DNA of 44,731 bases. Source: an uncultured Ruminococcus sp. Lineage in GTDB: Bacteria; Bacillota; Clostridia; Oscillospirales; Ruminococcaceae. Within the stretch, counting starts at the first letter, position 1; every line of letters begins with the position of its first letter. The notes under the pieces are model-generated. The model saw nothing but the letters and a program-made list of their open reading frames with translations, searched no databases and was not told the DNA's origin. The stretch spans positions 1-44,731 of the forward strand of contig CALESG010000019.1 of the NCBI GenBank assembly GCA_937907215.1, given 5' to 3'. This document shows positions 24,422 to 32,405 of this stretch, one piece after another. The position numbers were made by a program, and so were the translations under genes.

Positions 24422-25663
24422 ATGGCAGAAGCCACAAGAAAGAAGAAGGAACGTTTAAAACTGCGTTTTCCTTTTGTTCAAAAGGGCGTTCGTTATGGTG
24501 AGGTAGATGTGCCGTTTTTTCTAACAGTACTTGCACTCCTTGTCATGGGAATTATTATGATGTTTTCCGCAAGTTATGCCTGGGCGATTTCAGAGGGTTA
24601 TGAAGGAACTTATTATGCAGTAGCACAGATAAAGACCGGTGTAATAGGTCTTATCTTGATGTATGTATTGTCAATTGTAGATTACCGAATTTATCGTACA
24701 CCGATCATTGCTATAGGAAGCTATTTTATGCCTGTTGTATTGCTTCTTTTGGTACTTTTTGTAGGTACTAGTGCAGGTGGTGCGCAAAGATGGCTCGTTA
24801 TAGGCAGCTTTAACTTTCAGCCGTCTGAGCTTATGAAAATCGGTTTAGTTATATTTTTTGCATATCTTATTGAAATGAATTATGGACAGATGCAGAAATT
24901 TAAAACAGGTGTTTTACCATATTTGGTAGCTCTTGGAATAGTTGCTGTTCTGCTTATGCTTGAACCACACCTTTCATGTACTATTCTTATAGGCCTTATT
25001 GGAATGACACTTATATGGGTAGGTGGTGCAAGACCACTTCATTTTCTTATTCTTATTGTAGTGGCTTTGGCTGCCGTACTTGCTATCGTAGCATTCTTGT
25101 CTATTTATGAAGGATATGATTACATTCAGATAAGACTTCAGTCTTGGCTGGATCCGTTTTCAGACAGTCAGGGCGGAACATGGCAAACTTGTCAATCGCT
25201 TATAGCTATAGGTTCGGGTGGATTATTTGGACTTGGACTTGGTGAATCAAGACAGAAGTTTTTATATCTTCCTGAAACAAAAAATGACTTTGTATTTTCC
25301 ATTGTATGTGAAGAACTTGGTTTTGTAGGTGCACTTACAGTTGTGCTTTTGTTTGCTCTTTTGGTATTCAGGGGGTTCCGTATAGCTTCACAGGCACCGG
25401 ATAAATTCGGTATGCTTCTTGCTGTTGGTTTTACTATGCATATTGGACTTCAGGCATTTTTAAATATTGCCGTTGTAAGTAATCTTGTACCAAATACAGG
25501 TATCAGTTTGCCGTTTTTCAGTTACGGTGGTACAGCACTTATTTTGCAGCTTGCAGAAATGGGGGTTGTAATGAATATATCACGTGCAAGGTATAAATCG
25601 CCATCATATGTATCAGGGCGGCGTAAAAAAGCCGTTGCTGCTGAAATACAGACACAGGAATAA
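24422..25663 (+). CDS. ftsW: FtsW/SpoVE-type SEDS glycosyltransferase
   Basis: The 413-residue membrane protein belongs to the SEDS family, which polymerises lipid II into glycan strands in partnership with a class B PBP. About ten membrane helices are visible. Conserved segments include FSASYAWAISEG, GGAQRWLVIGSFNFQPSELMKIGLVIF, the outer loop with TWQTCQSLIAIGSGGLFGLGLG and the C-terminal PFFSYGGTALI. The basic N-terminus is cytoplasmic. Gene order mraY-ftsW-murG is that of B. subtilis spoVE, so the two names cannot be told apart here. Confidence 0.92.
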   Translation: MAEATRKKKERLKLRFPFVQKGVRYGEVDVPFFLTVLALLVMGIIMMFSASYAWAISEGYEGTYYAVAQIKTGVIGLILMYVLSIVDYRIYRTPIIAIGSYFMPVVLLLLVLFVGTSAGGAQRWLVIGSFNFQPSELMKIGLVIFFAYLIEMNYGQMQKFKTGVLPYLVALGIVAVLLMLEPHLSCTILIGLIGMTLIWVGGARPLHFLILIVVALAAVLAIVAFLSIYEGYDYIQIRLQSWLDPFSDSQGGTWQTCQSLIAIGSGGLFGLGLGESRQKFLYLPETKNDFVFSIVCEELGFVGALTVVLLFALLVFRGFRIASQAPDKFGMLLAVGFTMHIGLQAFLNIAVVSNLVPNTGISLPFFSYGGTALILQLAEMGVVMNISRARYKSPSYVSGRRKKAVAAEIQTQE

Positions 25664-25680
25664 ATTGATAGGAGGATATG

Positions 25681-27000
25681 ATGAAAGTATTATTAGCAGG
25701 CGGCGGAACAGGCGGACATATCAATCCGGCTCTTGCCATTGCGTCAATTATTCAGGCACATGATCCTGATGCTGAATTTTTATTTGCGGGTACTCCTGAG
25801 GGAATGGAATCACGGCTTGTGCCGCAATCTGGGTACCAGCTTACAACAATTGAGGTTGCAGGATTTCAGAGAAAAATTTCATTTGAAAACATAAGACGAA
25901 ATTTTAAGGCAGTATATTTTCTGGCGAAATCCGGAAAACGTGCAAAACAAATAGTAGAAGATTTTAATCCTGATATTGCCATTGGTACAGGCGGATATGT
26001 TTCAGGACCTGTTATCAGAATGGCTGCAAAAATGGGTGTGCCGTGTGCAATTCATGAGCAGAATGCATTTCCGGGTGTAACTAATAAAATGCTTTCACAA
26101 AAAGTTGACCATGTAATGCTTACTGTAAAAGATGCACTTGAATATATGGATTTTGATTGTCCGTATACAGTTACAGGTTTGCCGGTTCGTACTGGCATAT
26201 CTGTAAAAACAAAGGAAGAAGCAAGGCGTGAGCTTGGCTTTGATGACAGTATGTGTATACTTTCCTTTGGCGGAAGTCTTGGTGCAGGATGCATAAATGA
26301 AGTTATGGAAAATATGATTCCATGGACTGTTAAAAAAGGTCTTAAAATAAATCATATTCATGGTTATGGAGGAATGGGTCGAGATACATTTCCACAAGCT
26401 ATGGCGGCAGCAGGAATTCCAATGAAAAGCAAGCGGCTGAGAATTACAGAGTACATAAACGATATGGCAACCTGTCTTGCAGCTGCGGATCTTGTTATTT
26501 GCCGTGCTGGTGCAAGCACACTTGCAGAGCTTGAGGCTGCCGGAAAAGCTTCTATTTTGATTCCGTCACCAATAGTTGCAGGAAATCATCAGTTCCACAA
26601 TGCCAATGTTTTGGGCAGAGCTGGAGCGGCTATTGTAATTGAGCAGAAAAATGTCAGCATAGAGGGTATGCTTCGTCATGTAAAGAAGCTGTATGATGAG
26701 CCTGAAAGACTTGCTGCAATGTCTGCAAGAGCAGCTGCGCTGCAGATAAATGATACTCCTGAAAGAATATGGGAAGTAATAGAAAGTCTTTATGAAATAA
26801 GTGTAAAGCGTAATGCTGAAAAAAATGTTTCGGCAGATTCATCAGCTAAAAAGGAAAAACTCACATTTAAAAGTGCTGTTGAAAAGGCTAAAGACAATGT
26901 AATGTCATGTATGCCTAAGTTCTTGCCGGATAAGGAAGATGAAACTGATAGTAATAAGACTTTGGAAGAAGACAAAAACTTAAAGGATTCAGAAGAATAA
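25681..27000 (+). CDS. murG: Lipid II synthase MurG with C-terminal extension
   Basis: MurG transfers GlcNAc from UDP-GlcNAc to lipid I. The GT-B fold is complete within about 365 residues: GGGTGGHINPALAIA at the start, TGGYVSGPV, IHEQNAFPG, FGGSLGA and the UDP-binding CRAGASTLAELEAAGKASILIPSP. The protein has about 439 residues, whereas E. coli MurG has 355. The extra 70 or so C-terminal residues are highly charged and low in hydrophobic residues, with DKEDETDSNKTLEEDKN near the end, and look disordered. ATG 25681 has GGAGG five bases before it; ATG 25678 is a less likely start. Confidence 0.94.
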   Translation: MKVLLAGGGTGGHINPALAIASIIQAHDPDAEFLFAGTPEGMESRLVPQSGYQLTTIEVAGFQRKISFENIRRNFKAVYFLAKSGKRAKQIVEDFNPDIAIGTGGYVSGPVIRMAAKMGVPCAIHEQNAFPGVTNKMLSQKVDHVMLTVKDALEYMDFDCPYTVTGLPVRTGISVKTKEEARRELGFDDSMCILSFGGSLGAGCINEVMENMIPWTVKKGLKINHIHGYGGMGRDTFPQAMAAAGIPMKSKRLRITEYINDMATCLAAADLVICRAGASTLAELEAAGKASILIPSPIVAGNHQFHNANVLGRAGAAIVIEQKNVSIEGMLRHVKKLYDEPERLAAMSARAAALQINDTPERIWEVIESLYEISVKRNAEKNVSADSSAKKEKLTFKSAVEKAKDNVMSCMPKFLPDKEDETDSNKTLEEDKNLKDSEE

Positions 27001-27052
27001 TCACAAAATACAGGGCGTCTGCATAGCATGGAGAAAACAAGGGGTGATGCAG

Positions 27053-28306
27053 ATGCAGAAGCTTGTTATAAAAGGCGGCACTGCACTTGAAGGAGAAATT
27101 CCGCTTTGGGGTGCTAAAAACAGTGCATTGCCGCTTTTGGCAGCAACTATTTTGTGTAAGGGTGAAACTGTTTTAAAAAACTGTCCACGGCTTACAGATG
27201 TTTTTTCAGCTTGTCGTATTCTTACCCATATAGGTTGTCATTGTACTATAAATGAACATACAGTTATCGTCTGTGCAGATTGTATCTATGGCAGTCAAAT
27301 TCCTGAATCGCTTATGCAGGAAATGCGTTCATCTATTGTATTTCTCGGTGCAATTTTGGGAAGAACTGGTTCTTGTCAGGTTTATTATCCTGGAGGATGT
27401 GAACTGGGACCACGTCCGATCGATATGCACCTTGATGCATTGTGCCGTATGGGTGCAAAGATAGAACGCCATGAAGGCAGGCTTGACTGCACTGCACCAT
27501 ATGGATTGTCAGGCTGTAATATTCATTTAAAATTCCCGTCTGTAGGTGCGACTGAAAACATTATGCTTGCGGCAGTTCTTGCAAAAGGTGAAACGATTAT
27601 AAGCAATGCAGCAAGAGAACCTGAAATATGTGATCTTGCAGAATTTCTTAGAAAATGCGGAGCTTTGATAAAAGGCGATGGTGAAAGTACAATACGTATC
27701 AAAGGTGTAAAACAACTCAGGGGTTGTGAGCATAGAATAATGCCTGATAGAATAGCCGGTATAACATATTTGTCTGCCGGTGCTATAACAGGCGGAACAA
27801 TTAAGCTTATTGGTGCAAAAGATTCACGAATGGATAATGTACTTCCGATTTTGGAACAATCCGGCTGCCGTATAGATAAGACGGATGATGCGGTATATCT
27901 TTTGGCTCCAAAAAGACTTAAATCAGTTTCAAGACTTAGAACAATGCCACACCCTGGTTTTCCAACTGATGTTCAGGCAATAATAATGGCTCTTATGACA
28001 GTTGCAAAAGGTGTTACTGTTTTTGAAGAGAATATTTTTCAGTGCCGTTATCGTCATGTTGATGGACTTATTCAGATGGGCGCAGAAATATGTGTTTCCG
28101 GAAGAACAGCTGTTGTAAACGGAGTAAGCAGATTATCCGGTGCTCATGTTGCAGCAACAGATCTTCGTGGTGGAGCTGCTCTTGTACTGGCAGGTCTGGC
28201 GGCAGACGGGATAACGGAAATAAGGCAGGTTCACCATATTGACCGTGGATATGAAACTATAGAAAAAATGCTTAAATGTGCAGGTGCAGATATTCTGCGT
28301 GTTTGA
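27053..28306 (+). CDS. murA: UDP-GlcNAc 1-carboxyvinyltransferase
   Basis: MurA makes the first committed step of peptidoglycan synthesis, adding enolpyruvyl from PEP to UDP-GlcNAc. The protein of about 417 residues has the GGTALEGEIPLWGAKNSALPLLAA start, the LTDV motif and the active-site loop YYPGGCELGPRPIDMHL, whose Cys corresponds to E. coli Cys115, the fosfomycin target. Internal repeats of the EPT fold continue to the FPTDVQA and HHIDRGYE blocks. ATG 27053 sits 6-7 bases after AAGGGGTG; GTG and ATG codons just before it are alternatives. In B. subtilis a murA copy also lies here between murG or murB and divIB. Confidence 0.93.
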   Translation: MQKLVIKGGTALEGEIPLWGAKNSALPLLAATILCKGETVLKNCPRLTDVFSACRILTHIGCHCTINEHTVIVCADCIYGSQIPESLMQEMRSSIVFLGAILGRTGSCQVYYPGGCELGPRPIDMHLDALCRMGAKIERHEGRLDCTAPYGLSGCNIHLKFPSVGATENIMLAAVLAKGETIISNAAREPEICDLAEFLRKCGALIKGDGESTIRIKGVKQLRGCEHRIMPDRIAGITYLSAGAITGGTIKLIGAKDSRMDNVLPILEQSGCRIDKTDDAVYLLAPKRLKSVSRLRTMPHPGFPTDVQAIIMALMTVAKGVTVFEENIFQCRYRHVDGLIQMGAEICVSGRTAVVNGVSRLSGAHVAATDLRGGAALVLAGLAADGITEIRQVHHIDRGYETIEKMLKCAGADILRV

Positions 28307-28326
28307 TAGCTATATATAAAATTAAG

Positions 28327-28366
28327 GTGTATCCGCAGGAGCTGCGGTGTCTGCGGATATACTTTT
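28327..28366 (+). terminator. Terminator-like hairpin after murA
   Basis: A 12-base stem joins 28327-28338 (GTGTATCCGCAG) to 28351-28362 (CTGCGGATATAC), followed by four T bases only. It may attenuate rather than stop transcription into ftsQ, since no clear promoter follows it. Confidence 0.65.
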
Positions 28367-28413
28367 AAAATGTGTTTTTAAATATTTGTTTTAAAGATGA
28401 TGAGGAGGAAAAC

Positions 28414-29346
28414 ATGGCAATGCATGATGTCGAAAAGACGGCGATTCGCACTGGTTATAAGAATGCCAAAAGAATGCGGCGACGCAGACGGTTTATGCCA
28501 ATATATATATTTACAGTTTTGCTGCTCACTGCTTGTTTGGGAATGGCACTTTCAATGACGCTTTTCTTTAATGTGTCATCAATAAAAGTTACTGGTACAG
28601 CACCGCAATATTCTGCTGAAGAAATAACCATGGCAAGCGGTGTTGGCAAGGGTGATAATCTTTTGAGAATGAATGTAAAGGAACTTGAAAATAATATAGA
28701 ATCCGATATGATTTATATAGAGTCGGCAACAGTGTCAAAAAAGTATCCTGATGCAGTTACGATAGATGTAAAATCGTGTCATGAGGCATATAATATTTAT
28801 TTTGACAATGGAATCCTTATGACAAGTGAAAGTGGAAAGATAATCACAAACAGTACAGAAGCAGGAGAAGGTCTTACGGGAATATATGGTTTTAATCCTT
28901 CTGTTCTTACACCGGGACTTCATACTTCATCATCTGATGAAACTAAAAATGTGATTTTTAAAACATTGTCTGAAATTATGTCAAATGAGCTTGACTATTC
29001 CATAACATCAATAGATATGTCGGACAAGTATAATATAGTTGTTGTATTTGATGATAGAATAGAATTTTCAATGGGTAATTGGAATGAGATACCATATAAA
29101 ATTACTCTTGCTGAATCTGTAATGGGAAGACTTGGCGATGGCAAAGAAGGTTATCTTACTATGGTAGGAAATAATCAGTGTTCATTCAGAGAGAAAGCAG
29201 CGGTAGAACTTGCAAATCAGGTGAAATCAACAGGTGTAACAACAACTGATACAGGGATAACTTCTACTCAGGGCAATGCGGTTTCTGAAACTACCACAAC
29301 CACTACTATTACTACAGATACTACAGAAACCATAGCTGAAAACTAA
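28414..29346 (+). CDS. ftsQ: FtsQ/DivIB cell-division protein with Thr-rich tail
   Basis: The 310-residue protein has a basic cytoplasmic part, one membrane helix (about 30-50), then the POTRA domain (FNVSSIKVTGTAPQYSAEEI to YPDAVTIDVKSC) and the beta domain of FtsQ/DivIB, which binds FtsL and FtsB/DivIC and regulates septal wall synthesis. ATG 28414 is preferred because GAGGAGG stands before it; an upstream start would add 14 residues without a ribosome site. The last 35 or so residues are mostly Thr with a few Ser and acidic residues. This extracytoplasmic tail is not part of the usual FtsQ fold. Confidence 0.9.
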   Translation: MAMHDVEKTAIRTGYKNAKRMRRRRRFMPIYIFTVLLLTACLGMALSMTLFFNVSSIKVTGTAPQYSAEEITMASGVGKGDNLLRMNVKELENNIESDMIYIESATVSKKYPDAVTIDVKSCHEAYNIYFDNGILMTSESGKIITNSTEAGEGLTGIYGFNPSVLTPGLHTSSSDETKNVIFKTLSEIMSNELDYSITSIDMSDKYNIVVVFDDRIEFSMGNWNEIPYKITLAESVMGRLGDGKEGYLTMVGNNQCSFREKAAVELANQVKSTGVTTTDTGITSTQGNAVSETTTTTTITTDTTETIAEN

Positions 29347-29412
29347 GCAGTGGCGAATAATGGGTTATTATAAGAAAATATGCCTAAAAAAGAAAAAAAT
29401 TTTAAAAATCAC

Positions 29413-29441
29413 TTGAAATATGCTTGGAAGTATGTTAAAAT
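29413..29441 (+). promoter_or_regulatory. Promoter of ftsZ
   Basis: TTGAAA (29413-29418), 17 bases, TAAAAT (29436-29441), with TG in the extended -10 position. It gives ftsZ its own transcript. Confidence 0.65.
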
Positions 29442-29523
29442 AAAAAGTGTATTTATATGTTAAGCGTTAAAAGCAATAAAATCATTATGAGTATATATGC
29501 AAAAATTAGGAGGAAGCAAAATA

Positions 29524-30708
29524 ATGACTGATTTCATTTATGAAGACGCATTTGAACCGGATGTTTGTATTAAAGTAATAGGCGTTGGCGGAGCAGGCGG
29601 CAATGCTTTAAACTGCATGGTTCAGTCCGGTGTTCAGAATATTGAGTATATTGCAGTAAATACAGATGCTAAGGCTTTGAATAATTCAAAGGCAAATACT
29701 AGAATTCAGATCGGTGCGAAGTTGACACGTGGAAGAGGTGCGGGAAACAAGCCTGAAATAGGAGCAAGCAGTGCGGAAGAAAATTCTGAAGAGATAGAGG
29801 CTGCACTCAAGGGCGCTGATATGATATTTATTACTGCCGGAATGGGCGGCGGTACTGGTACTGGTGCTGCACCTGTTGTAGCACGTATTGCAAAGGATGC
29901 AGGTATTTTAACAGTTGCTGTTGTTACAAAACCGTTTGCTTTTGAGCGTGAGCAGAAAATGGCTCAGGCTGAAAAGGGCATTGCAGAACTTAGAAAGTAT
30001 GTAGATTCTCTTATTGTTATTCCTAATGAAAAACTTCTTGAGGGCGATGATAAGCCGCTTACAATGCGTGAATCGTTTGCACGTTCAGACGATATTCTGG
30101 AAAAGGGCGTTCGCAGCATTTCTGATTTGATTGTTGAAGAGGGATATATAAATCTGGACTTTGCAGATATTACAACTATTATGCGTGGTGCTGGATATGC
30201 TCATATGGCAATCGGTCATGGTTCCGGCAAGGACAAGGCAAAGGTTGCAGCAGCAGAAGTTATTGCAAGTCCGCTGCTTGAAACATCTATTGCAGGAGCT
30301 AAGCGTTTGCTTATCAATATTACTATGAGCGAAGATGTTCTTTCATCTGATGTAGATACAGCTACAAAGCTTATTACCGAAAAGGCTGCTGAAAATGTTG
30401 AATCTATTTTTGGTACAGCGTTTAAGTCTGATATGCATGATGAGATGACTATCACAGTTATTGCTACTGGATTTGGAGATGTTGATGAGCCGGAAAATGA
30501 AGCTGTTGAAGCTGAAGTAGAAACAGAAAAGGCACCAGCAGTAGAAGCTGTTCAGCCAAAAGCTCCTGAGGTCAAGGTAAATCCTGCTCCAAAGGCAAGA
30601 CCGTCAGTACAGGCAGCACAACCTGCAAGTGAACAGTCTGTATCAAAAGAGCCGCTTTTAAACGATGAAGAATGGGATACGATCTTCAAGATACTTGACG
30701 AAAGATAA
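29524..30708 (+). CDS. ftsZ: Cell-division GTPase FtsZ
   Basis: FtsZ is the tubulin-like GTPase that forms the division ring. The 394-residue protein has GVGGAGGNALNCM, the tubulin signature GGGTGTGAAPVVA, the synergy loop with NLDFADI and a complete C-terminal domain to ATGFGD. A variable linker rich in Ala, Glu and Pro follows (about 325-375), then a conserved C-terminal peptide (EWDTIFKILDER) that binds membrane anchors. ATG 29524 follows TTAGGAGG; an in-frame ATG at 29497 is upstream of that site. A terminator follows at 30722, which ends the cluster. ftsA is not seen next to it. Confidence 0.97.
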   Translation: MTDFIYEDAFEPDVCIKVIGVGGAGGNALNCMVQSGVQNIEYIAVNTDAKALNNSKANTRIQIGAKLTRGRGAGNKPEIGASSAEENSEEIEAALKGADMIFITAGMGGGTGTGAAPVVARIAKDAGILTVAVVTKPFAFEREQKMAQAEKGIAELRKYVDSLIVIPNEKLLEGDDKPLTMRESFARSDDILEKGVRSISDLIVEEGYINLDFADITTIMRGAGYAHMAIGHGSGKDKAKVAAAEVIASPLLETSIAGAKRLLINITMSEDVLSSDVDTATKLITEKAAENVESIFGTAFKSDMHDEMTITVIATGFGDVDEPENEAVEAEVETEKAPAVEAVQPKAPEVKVNPAPKARPSVQAAQPASEQSVSKEPLLNDEEWDTIFKILDER

Positions 30709-30721
30709 GATTTTCTAAAAG

Positions 30722-30756
30722 GCTGTTGCAGAGCTTTTATTTGCAACAGCTTTTTT
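30722..30756 (+). terminator. Terminator after ftsZ
   Basis: GCTGTTGCA (30722-30730) pairs with TGCAACAGC (30742-30750), followed by six T bases. The same stem sequence occurs in the hairpin at 40030-40068. Confidence 0.88.
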
Positions 30757-30796
30757 GTTATTTTTCTTCACCGTCAGTGGGTGTTGCAGGATGGTT

Positions 30797-30812
30797 GAGC
30801 TGGCGACAGCTC
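30797..30812. other. Small hairpin with GNRA loop after ftsZ
   Basis: GAGCTG-GCGA-CAGCTC is a six-base stem with a GCGA tetraloop. Only a short T run follows (GCTTTTG). It lies in the 272-base gap between ftsZ and the sigma factor, which otherwise holds only the terminator and the sigma factor promoter. Confidence 0.45.
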
Positions 30813-30911
30813 GCTTTTGCTATTTCATGTGCATTATAACAAATTTTATGAGATGAAAACTGTTTGAATTGCTATTTTTCTTGGATAGATTTTGTTTTTT
30901 GTGGAATTATA

Positions 30912-30940
30912 TTGACAAAGAATAACTTTTTAGATATAAT
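30912..30940 (+). promoter_or_regulatory. Promoter of the sigma-factor gene
   Basis: TTGACA (30912-30917), 17 bases, TATAAT (30935-30940): both boxes are consensus. Confidence 0.85.
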
Positions 30941-30980
30941 AAAAAGGTACAGATTGAATCGGAGTAGCAGATGAGGGAGT

Positions 30981-31547
30981 ATGCACTTGAAGAATTTGGA
31001 GCTTGAACATTGTACAGATGAAGAGCTTGCCCTTATGGCAGAAAAAGATTCAGAGGCAATGTGTGTTTTGATATCAAGATATACAAGGCTTATTCGTTGG
31101 AAAGCGTCAATGATGTGCGGTTCGGTTGAAGCCGATGATCTTGCACAAGAGGGATTTATGGGGTTGTTATCTGCTGTTACAGCGTTTGACAAACAGCGTA
31201 AAATTAAATTTTCAACTTATGCAAACATATGCATTACAAATAGAATGGTTTCAGCTTTAAGAAACAGCAGTGGTCTTCCAATGCCTGTTGGCGACATAAG
31301 CGAACCTGTATTTGAAATGCCGGATACAAATGCACAGCCTGATTCTATTGTTTTAAAGCGTGAAGAATGGGCAGATCTGTGGCGAAAGATTACATCTCAG
31401 CTGTCAGATTTTGAATACCAAATTTGCATTATGTTTATTGGCGGTTTGAGTTATATGGAAATTGCGGATAAGCTTGGTGTTTCTGTAAAATCTGTTAATA
31501 ATGCTTTACAAAGAGTTCGAAGCAAAATGCGAAAAATATCAATGTAG
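30981..31547 (+). CDS. Sigma-70 family factor, SigH-like
   Basis: The protein of up to 188 residues has sigma region 2 (about 12-85, with DDLAQEGFMGLLSAVTAFD and FSTYANICITNRMVSALR) and a region 4 helix-turn-helix (about 130-185, LSYMEIADKLGVSVKSVNNALQRVRSKMRK). Length and region 2 resemble B. subtilis SigH, a stationary-phase and early sporulation factor; no region 1.1 or 3 is present. GAGGGAG (30973-30979) touches ATG 30981 but stands seven bases before TTG 30987, so TTG could be the true start (LKNLELEHC). A short frame starting at 30971 overlaps. No anti-sigma gene is seen nearby. The exact subfamily is uncertain. Confidence 0.85.
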   Translation: MHLKNLELEHCTDEELALMAEKDSEAMCVLISRYTRLIRWKASMMCGSVEADDLAQEGFMGLLSAVTAFDKQRKIKFSTYANICITNRMVSALRNSSGLPMPVGDISEPVFEMPDTNAQPDSIVLKREEWADLWRKITSQLSDFEYQICIMFIGGLSYMEIADKLGVSVKSVNNALQRVRSKMRKISM

Positions 31548-31565
31548 GCATTACATATTATATAA

Positions 31566-31635
31566 GGTCCGGTAGCTTAATGATAAGAGCAAGGTGCAAA
31601 GCACCCGGTGTCGGTGTGAATCCGTTCCCGGTCCA
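31566..31635 (+). tRNA. Degenerate tRNA-like sequence, possible tRNA pseudogene
   Basis: The 70-base sequence begins GGTCCGGTAGC and ends CCGGTCCA. Its acceptor arms pair in six of seven positions (a T-T mismatch at 3-70), T8 and A9 are present and the D stem is GCTT/GAGC. The D loop has no GG pair. The anticodon arm is a 5-base stem GGTGC/GCACC with an AAA loop instead of seven bases, so there is no readable anticodon. The T loop reads TGTGAAT in place of TTCRANY, and its stem has only three or four pairs. It descends from a tRNA or imitates one, but it is unlikely to decode. It follows the sigma-factor gene by 18 bases. Confidence 0.45.
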
Positions 31636-31713
31636 ACATAACTCATACTAAGCTGTTGTTATGACGCAGCAGCGGAATTTTCCGAGTGGAGAATTCAGAA
31701 AGGAAAGGTCACT

Positions 31714-32004
31714 ATGTACGAGGATAAGACTTTAGTATGCAAGGATTGCGGAGAGGAATTCGTTTTCACAGCTGGTGAACAGGAATTTTACGCTGAAAAG
31801 GGTTTTGTAAACGAGCCAAAGCGTTGTAAAGCTTGCCGTAATGCTAAGAAGGGAGCAACCGGTACATCTTCTAAGCCGGAGCGTGAGATGTTTATTGCTA
31901 CTTGTGCATCATGCGGTGGTGAAGCAAAAGTTCCGTTCCAGCCAAGAGAAGACCGTGCAGTATATTGCAGTGAGTGCTTCGCTAAAATGAAGGCAGCTCA
32001 ATAA
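31714..32004 (+). CDS. Small zinc-ribbon protein with four CxxC pairs
   Basis: The 96-residue protein has CKDCGEEF, CKACRNAKKG, CASCGG and CSECFAKM: four CxxC pairs that would make two zinc ribbons, one from each half (1-45 and 60-92). It matches the widespread small zinc-ribbon proteins of Firmicutes for which no function is established; the fold suggests nucleic-acid or protein binding. A ribosome site AAAGGAAAGG precedes the ATG. A terminator-like hairpin follows at 32019-32050, yet the next gene is only 77 bases away. Confidence 0.8.
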   Translation: MYEDKTLVCKDCGEEFVFTAGEQEFYAEKGFVNEPKRCKACRNAKKGATGTSSKPEREMFIATCASCGGEAKVPFQPREDRAVYCSECFAKMKAAQ

Positions 32005-32018
32005 GAATGGAAAAATGG

Positions 32019-32050
32019 GACGGGCATGGCGAAAGCTGTGCCTTGTCTTT
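32019..32050 (+). terminator. Terminator after the zinc-ribbon gene
   Basis: GGCATGGC-GAAA-GCTGTGCC (32023-32042) is a GNRA-capped stem with two G-U pairs, extended by GAC/GTC, and followed by TTT and TT runs. Termination is probably incomplete. Confidence 0.6.
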
Positions 32051-32080
32051 ATTAAAAATAAAAAACAGGAGGAAAAAACA

Positions 32081-32293
32081 ATGGCTGTAACAATTACAAA
32101 GGATACTATTATCGGAGATATTCTTGACATTGCACCTGAAACTGCACCAATGTTTATGGAGATCGGTATGCACTGTCTGGGCTGTCCTGCATCACGTGGT
32201 GAAACTGTAGAGGAAGCCTGCATGGTTCACGGTGTTAACTGTGAAGAACTCCTTGAAAAGCTGAATCAGCAGATTGCTGCTAAGGAAGCGTAA
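32081..32293 (+). CDS. DUF1858-type redox-disulfide domain protein
   Basis: The 70-residue protein fits the small DUF1858 family, also described as hybrid-cluster-protein-associated redox disulfide domain. The family core is visible: ITKDTIIGDILDIAPETAPMFMEIGMHCLGCPASRGETVEEAC, with the Cys pair CLGC. No hybrid cluster protein gene is in the window. ATG 32081 follows CAGGAGG. A partner role with the zinc-ribbon protein upstream is possible but not shown. Confidence 0.82.
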   Translation: MAVTITKDTIIGDILDIAPETAPMFMEIGMHCLGCPASRGETVEEACMVHGVNCEELLEKLNQQIAAKEA

Positions 32294-32316
32294 GTCTTTA
32301 TATGATTTTAGCTTAT

Positions 32317-32349
32317 GCGGCTGTTTGATAGACAGCCGCTTTCTTTTTC
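32317..32349 (+). terminator. Terminator after the DUF1858 gene
   Basis: GCGGCTGT (32317-32324) pairs perfectly with ACAGCCGC (32332-32339), then TTTCTTTTT. Confidence 0.88.
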
Positions 32350-32405
32350 TGAAAGTTTTTTATTTTTTATATTATTGATATTAAAATAGTGAGGTGACAG
32401 ACGGA

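Noticed and set aside
30971..31006. An 11-codon frame overlapping the sigma-factor start
   Set aside because: Possible regulator of start choice, but the ribosome site is weak and nothing else supports it.
31566..31635. Functional tRNA-Cys or tRNA-Ala (GCA or TGC seen in the hairpin)
   Set aside because: These triplets fall in the stem of the arm; no 7-base loop with T33 can be formed.
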